Assembly (NCBI GenBank): GCA_013289765.1
Contig: JABCZI010000009.1
Span: forward strand, 1 to 64,000
Source: Acidobacteriota bacterium
GTDB taxonomy: Bacteria; Acidobacteriota; Terriglobia; Terriglobales; Acidobacteriaceae
Length of the DNA stretch: 64,000 bases
Direction: 5' to 3'
In this document: piece by piece, positions 60,207-64,000 of the stretch
Layout: every line of letters starts with the position of its first letter
Numbering within the stretch: the stretch's first letter is position 1
Position numbers and translations under genes: made by a program
The notes under the pieces: generated by a model
Seen by the model: the letters and a program-made list of their open reading frames with translations, nothing else
Told to the model about the DNA's origin: nothing
The model's database searches: none

Positions 60207-60680
60207 TCATGGATGGTTTGACGTTTCCTTTTTAACGGCATCCCCGGAACGGGGAAGGGAAGCCTCGCCGCCTTCGCGCATGATGCGGCGGAGCGCAGTT
60301 ACCAGCTTCGGTCCGGAAGAGCGCAACTCGTCGTGATGGTGAAGAGCGAGTTCGCTGAGAACCTTCTCCCCTTTCGGAGTGAGTGCCAGAAGAACTTCGC
60401 GGCGATCATCCTGCGCGCGGGTGCGATGGACATACCCTCCGGCTGCGAGGCGGTTCACCAGTTCGACGGCGCTGTGGTGGCGAATTTGCATTCGGTTCGC
60501 CAGTTCGCTGATGCGCGGACGAACATCCGGCGGCATGCCCTTGACGGCCAGCATCAATTGATATTGGCCGCGTTCCAGGCCAGACCGCTTTACTACCTGC
60601 TCGCTGAAGTGGAGAAATTGGCGGATCTGGTAGCGGAACTCCGCCAGCGCCTGGTAGTCGGACAAAGTCAGCTTCTTCAT
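60207..60680 (-). CDS. MarR-family transcriptional regulator
   Basis: 157 residues. Winged helix with YQLMLAVKGMPPDVRPRISELANRMQIRHHSAVELVNRLAAGGYVHRTRAQDDRREVLLALTPKGEKVLSEL, including the DDRRE wing motif typical of MarR. The N-terminal helix (LSDYQALAEFRYQIRQFLHFSEQ) makes the dimer interface. It lies upstream of the TonB-dependent receptor in the same direction, 278 bp apart, with tandem repeats between them; a local regulatory link is possible. Confidence 0.9.
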   Translation of the reverse strand: MKKLTLSDYQALAEFRYQIRQFLHFSEQVVKRSGLERGQYQLMLAVKGMPPDVRPRISELANRMQIRHHSAVELVNRLAAGGYVHRTRAQDDRREVLLALTPKGEKVLSELALHHHDELRSSGPKLVTALRRIMREGGEASLPRSGDAVKKETSNHP

Positions 60681-60755
60681 TCCGCGATTGTATCGTGCCG
60701 CGATCCAGTCCTGTTATATCGTAAAGCGATCTAGGGCCAATCCGGCAAGCGGGAA

Positions 60756-61151
60756 CTATTTCGGCGGGCTGGAAACATACTGCGCTTCGCCATTGCCGAA
60801 CGACCAGTTCTCCTTAGGCACTTCAACTAAGTTGATGAAGATATCCTCGCGGCGCAGCTTCAGGGTCGCGTGCAGTCCGTCGGCGACAGTCTTATAGAAG
60901 CGCTGCTTCATTTCAACCGTTCGGCCGCTGCTCAGGGTGATCTGCACGAAGATGCAATCGTCGGACCGCTTGATCCCAAGATAGTTTCGATCAAACTGCA
61001 ACTCACCTTTGGGGTGCTCCGCGATGACTTGGAAGCGATCGTCCTTGGGAACGGTAAAGCAATCGAGCAACGCTTGGTAAACGATCTGACCGACTTGCGC
61101 GCGATATTCCGGCGTCTTGCCGGCGAGAAGATCGATGCGGACGAGAGGCAT
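60756..61151 (-). CDS. Tautomerase-family protein (4-oxalocrotonate tautomerase superfamily)
   Basis: 131 residues; ATG with AGGAGAACC upstream. After Met removal the N-terminal proline (PLVRIDLLAGKTPEYRAQVGQIVYQAL) would be the catalytic base. Two related halves (RIDLLAG... and FVQITLSSGRTVEMKQRFYKTVADGLHATLKLRREDIFINLVEVPKENW) give the double-length tautomerase form. Substrate unknown. Located 75 bp upstream of the MarR gene in the same direction, so probably co-transcribed with it. Confidence 0.9.
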   Translation of the reverse strand: MPLVRIDLLAGKTPEYRAQVGQIVYQALLDCFTVPKDDRFQVIAEHPKGELQFDRNYLGIKRSDDCIFVQITLSSGRTVEMKQRFYKTVADGLHATLKLRREDIFINLVEVPKENWSFGNGEAQYVSSPPK

Positions 61152-61303
61152 AGGTTCTCCTAAAATGCGATGAAAGCTGTGCTCTCTATATCGATGCGTG
61201 CGCCTGTGAATACGGTGCTGGCGTTCTCGCCCCCGGTAACCACTGTGTTACACTTTTACATTCGCAGACAAGTTCTCCCAAGCACAGGAAATCCGATCCG
61301 CAC

Positions 61304-61582
61304 ATGCTTCTTTCCAAGGAATATGTGGGCTACCTGGCCCGCGAAGTTACCAAGAAATTAATTGCGGGCAAAGCCATCGAAACCTCGGCTGTGCCCAAGG
61401 TCACGGAGCGCGTGCATGCCGCTCTGCTCGACGAACTCACTTTGGAAGACCGCATCAACGACGAAGTGCGCGTCATACTCGAAGCGTATTCCGAAGAGAT
61501 GAACAAGACCGGCGCCAACTACCAGGAGATGTTTCGCAAAGTGAAAAGCGAACTGGTGCGCAAGTATAAGGCGGTGCTGTGA
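61304..61582 (+). CDS. DUF507 protein, first of a tandem pair
   Basis: 92 residues, helical. MLLSKEYVGYLAREVTKKLIAGKAIETSAVPKVTERVHAALLDELTLEDRINDEVRVILEAYSEEMNKTGANYQEMFRKVKSELVRKYKAVL has the DUF507 pattern (Ser/Lys start, E-L-E-D-R-I-N-D-E-V repeats). Function unknown. Its stop overlaps the start of the second copy (GTGA), so they are translated together and likely form a heterodimer. Confidence 0.88.
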   Translation: MLLSKEYVGYLAREVTKKLIAGKAIETSAVPKVTERVHAALLDELTLEDRINDEVRVILEAYSEEMNKTGANYQEMFRKVKSELVRKYKAVL

Positions 61583-61854
61583 GACTGAGCCGCGACAAAG
61601 TGAACGTGCTGGCGCGAGCGGTTGCCGACGCCCTGAAACAGATGGACGAAGTCGATTTCATCGAAGACCCGAATACTATCCGCCAGGAAACCCGCAAGAT
61701 TCTGGAAGATCTTCTCAATCACGAAGAGAGGATCGACCAGGCCGCCCGCCAGAAAATCGAAAGCCAGAAGCGCACCATCCTCGAAGGCTCGCAGGAGTGG
61801 GACATTCTCTACCGCAAGTATTACAACGAGGAAGTGAAGAAGCTGGGTGTGTGA
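61579..61854 (+). CDS. DUF507 protein, second of a tandem pair
   Basis: 91 residues, GTG start overlapping the previous stop by four bases. MRLSRDKVNVLARAVADALKQMDEVDFIEDPNTIRQETRKILEDLLNHEERIDQAARQKIESQKRTILEGSQEWDILYRKYYNEEVKKLGV is similar in plan to the first copy but diverged. Both are strongly helical and charged. Confidence 0.88.
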   Translation: MRLSRDKVNVLARAVADALKQMDEVDFIEDPNTIRQETRKILEDLLNHEERIDQAARQKIESQKRTILEGSQEWDILYRKYYNEEVKKLGV

Positions 61855-61991
61855 TTCTTCGCTTGTAAACCTTGCTCTTTCCGAATTGCCTTTGCCCATT
61901 CGTTGACTAGCGGCGGTTGCGTCCGTAAGATGAAGCGACCCAAAAGGCCACGCGTCTACCGCTTATTGGCCAAACCATGATCGGCTAAAAA

Positions 61992-64000
61992 ATGATCGGC
62001 CAGACCATCTCGCACTACCGCATCGTCGAAAAACTCGGCGGCGGAGGGATGGGCGTCGTATACAAAGCCGAGGACACAAGGCTCCGTCGTTTCGTCGCTC
62101 TTAAGTTTCTGCCGGAAGAGGTTGCCAGGGATCCCCAAGCCCTGGCCCGTTTTCAACGGGAGGCGCAGGCCGCCTCAGCGCTGAATCATCCCAACATCTG
62201 CACCATTTACGACATTGGCGATCAGGATGGCCAGGCCTTCATCGCCATGGAGTTTCTTGATGGCACCACTCTGAAGCATCGCATTGTGGGGCGCGCTCTC
62301 GACAACGAAACCCTGGTGGCGTTAGCCATCGAAATTGCGGATGCGCTCGACGCGGCTCATTGCAAAGGGATCGTGCATCGCGATATCAAACCCGCAAACC
62401 TCTTCGTCACCGAACGCGGCCACGCCAAGGTGCTGGATTTCGGTTTGGCCAAACTCGCACCCCAAGCTAGTTCTTCCAGCCTGCTGGCAGGAGCGGCAAC
62501 CCAGGCCGCCAGCATCGATGAGCAGCATCTCACCAGCCCCGGCTCCGCTCTCGGCACCGTTGCTTACATGTCGCCAGAGCAGGCCTTGGGAAAAGATTTG
62601 GATCCGCGCACGGACTTGTTTTCCTTTGGTGCCGTGCTCTATGAGATGGCGACCGGCACCATGCCATTTCGCGGGGATACTTCGGCGGCGATTTCGAACG
62701 CTATTTTGGAACGGGCGCCGATTCCTCCGGTTCGCCTCAATCCGGATGTTCCGCCAAAGCTGGAAGACATCATCAACAAGGCGTTGGAGAAGGATCGCAC
62801 TCTTCGTTACCAGCACGCCGCTGATTTACGGGCTGACCTGCAAAGGTTGAAACGCGACACGGAATCGGGACGAAGCCCAGCCGTCGCAGCCGCGCCGCAT
62901 CCTGCGATGGGTTCAGCCTTAGCGCAGGACATATCAGCGTACACCCCAGCTTCGCCAAGTGGGTCCTCCGCCACGGCTGCCGCGATTCCGCCGCAAGTTT
63001 CTTCTGCCGCGTCCGCGCCCCCATTTCTTTCGAAGCATCTGCGGTTAATTCTTGCGGCGGCAGCGATCGTGTTAATTGGAGTGACGGGATTCCTGCTCCT
63101 CCGCAGCCGAAATGCGCGCCCCGCTGGTGGCAGCCTTCAGCACAAGTCCGTCGCAGTGCTGTACTTCAACAATCTCTCGCAGGATCAGTCTCTCAACTGG
63201 CTGAACAATGGCCTCACCGACATGCTCACTACGAATCTTGCCCAGGTGAAGGGACTGGACGTGCTCTCGACCGAGCGCGTGATGAGTGCGGTGGAACGCG
63301 CGACCAAAGATGGCAAGTCGCTCGATCCCGCGCACTCGCAACAGGTGGCGCGCGATGCCGGCGCCGACGCTTACATTACCGGAGCGCTGTTGAAGATTGG
63401 ACCGACACAACTGCGGCTCGATGTGCGCGCGCAGGATACCAGCACCGGCCAGATTCTGTTCTCGGAAAAGCTGGAAGGGCAGGATGTGCAGAGCATTTTC
63501 GGCATGGTGGACCGGCTCACCGCGAATATCGCGAGCAGTTTTTTGCCGGCGTCTGAGCAGCCGCAAAAAGCGCCGGAGATCGAGCAGGCTTCAACTTCGA
63601 ACGTGGAGGCTTATCGCCATTATCAGTTAGGGGTCGAGTACGGACGCCGCTTTTTAACTGCCGATTCGATCCGCGAATTGGAGGAGGCAGTACGTTTGGA
63701 TCCGCAGTTTGCCCTGGCTGCTCTTCGTCTCGCTGACCAGTATCGCCTTCAGGGTGATCTGCGGCGCAGCAACGAGCTTGGAATCAAGGTGGCTCAACTG
63801 CAGTCGCGCCTGCCGCGTTACGAGCAACTGTCGTTGCAAGTGCTCAAAGTCAACCGGTCCCGCGACCCGGAGGCTGATGTAACGGCGCGCCAGGCGCTGG
63901 TGTCGGAATTTCCCCGCAGTTCGATGGACCGGGGGGTCCTGGCCGTGATCCTCGCCGCCTTCGGCAAGGGGGAGCAATCGCTTGAGCTGTTGAAACAGGG
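61992..64000 (+). CDS. Membrane Ser/Thr protein kinase with TolB-like and repeat domains (3' end outside window)
   Basis: 669 codons visible, still open at the window end. The kinase domain (1-270) is complete: [13 protein letters not shown], catalytic Lys38 in VALKFL, Glu57, HRDIKPAN with Asp131, DFG at 149-151, and SPEQAL for the activation segment. A Pro/Ala-rich cytoplasmic linker leads to one transmembrane helix at about 348-370 ([19 protein letters not shown]). Outside follow [33 protein letters not shown], a TolB/FlgO-like domain, and [37 protein letters not shown], the start of TPR repeats. This is the standard acidobacterial Hanks-type sensor kinase. The ATG at 61992 follows AAAAA; the next in-frame stop upstream is close. 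Confidence 0.93.
   Translation, partial: MIGQTISHYRIVEKLGGGGMGVVYKAEDTRLRRFVALKFLPEEVARDPQALARFQREAQAASALNHPNICTIYDIGDQDGQAFIAMEFLDGTTLKHRIVGRALDNETLVALAIEIADALDAAHCKGIVHRDIKPANLFVTERGHAKVLDFGLAKLAPQASSSSLLAGAATQAASIDEQHLTSPGSALGTVAYMSPEQALGKDLDPRTDLFSFGAVLYEMATGTMPFRGDTSAAISNAILERAPIPPVRLNPDVPPKLEDIINKALEKDRTLRYQHAADLRADLQRLKRDTESGRSPAVAAAPHPAMGSALAQDISAYTPASPSGSSATAAAIPPQVSSAASAPPFLSKHLRLILAAAAIVLIGVTGFLLLRSRNARPAGGSLQHKSVAVLYFNNLSQDQSLNWLNNGLTDMLTTNLAQVKGLDVLSTERVMSAVERATKDGKSLDPAHSQQVARDAGADAYITGALLKIGPTQLRLDVRAQDTSTGQILFSEKLEGQDVQSIFGMVDRLTANIASSFLPASEQPQKAPEIEQASTSNVEAYRHYQLGVEYGRRFLTADSIRELEEAVRLDPQFALAALRLADQYRLQGDLRRSNELGIKVAQLQSRLPRYEQLSLQVLKVNRSRDPEADVTARQALVSEFPRSSMDRGVLAVILAAFGKGEQSLELLKQ

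Overview
The window looks like chromosome of an acidobacterium (Acidobacteriota, Terriglobia-like). This is inferred from gene content, not from a marker gene: an Oar-type TonB-dependent receptor with an N-terminal carboxypeptidase-regulatory domain, tandem DUF507 genes, a membrane Ser/Thr kinase with a TolB-like sensor and repeats, many secreted proteins of the 'NTSLNGTY' type, high-GC coding with frequent GTG/TTG starts, and very abundant small palindromes. No rRNA, tRNA, CRISPR array, prophage or integrated plasmid was seen.

Layout. 1-5.5 kb: secreted and membrane hypotheticals, a PilZ protein and a lipoprotein. 5.1-11.3 kb: a heavy-metal RND efflux operon (outer-membrane channel, adaptor lipoprotein, CusA/CzcA-type pump) behind a small membrane protein. 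11.4-13 kb: a Cys-rich protein, two tandem 6S-like RNA candidates and a small coiled-coil protein. 13-18.3 kb: trypsin-like protease, class V aminotransferase, a REP-associated transposase flanked by its palindromes, and a homoserine dehydrogenase that appears to start at ATT. 18.4-25.8 kb: a PPOX protein, a SAM hydroxide adenosyltransferase, purine nucleoside phosphorylase plus secreted adenosine deaminase, GAF and RNase HI proteins, and a free-standing structured RNA candidate. 26-28.9 kb: a PerR-like regulator and katG with a clear operator. 30.6-36.8 kb: an aromatic amino-acid supraoperon trpC-trpF-trpB-trpA-aroQ-aroF-tyrA. 37-38.6 kb: the two subunits of a 3-oxoacid CoA-transferase. 38.6-49.2 kb: LolC/E permease with a duplicated 5' fragment, a methyltransferase, an MFS exporter, a beta-propeller protein, pyrE, mtnA and a LolD-type ATPase. 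49.4-64 kb: clpC, a divergent ArsR/SDR pair, cupin, glutaredoxin, a membrane-anchored protease, the TonB-dependent receptor, MarR, tautomerase, two DUF507 genes and the start of a Ser/Thr kinase that runs off the end.

The most unusual aspect is the repeat landscape. Three kinds of small repeats occur at many gene boundaries: (i) palindromes with conserved flanks and covarying stems; (ii) degenerate tandem repeats with a strict 7-bp (or 8-bp) period, similar in style to the STRR elements of cyanobacteria, often spanning a stop codon or lying just before a start; (iii) palindromic elements that appear to sit in frame inside protein genes (trpB, aminotransferase, homoserine dehydrogenase, lolC), like the Rickettsia palindromic elements. 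The trp-aro operon carries such an element at almost every junction. The REP-associated transposase is the only mobility gene seen and is the obvious candidate driver for at least one palindrome family.
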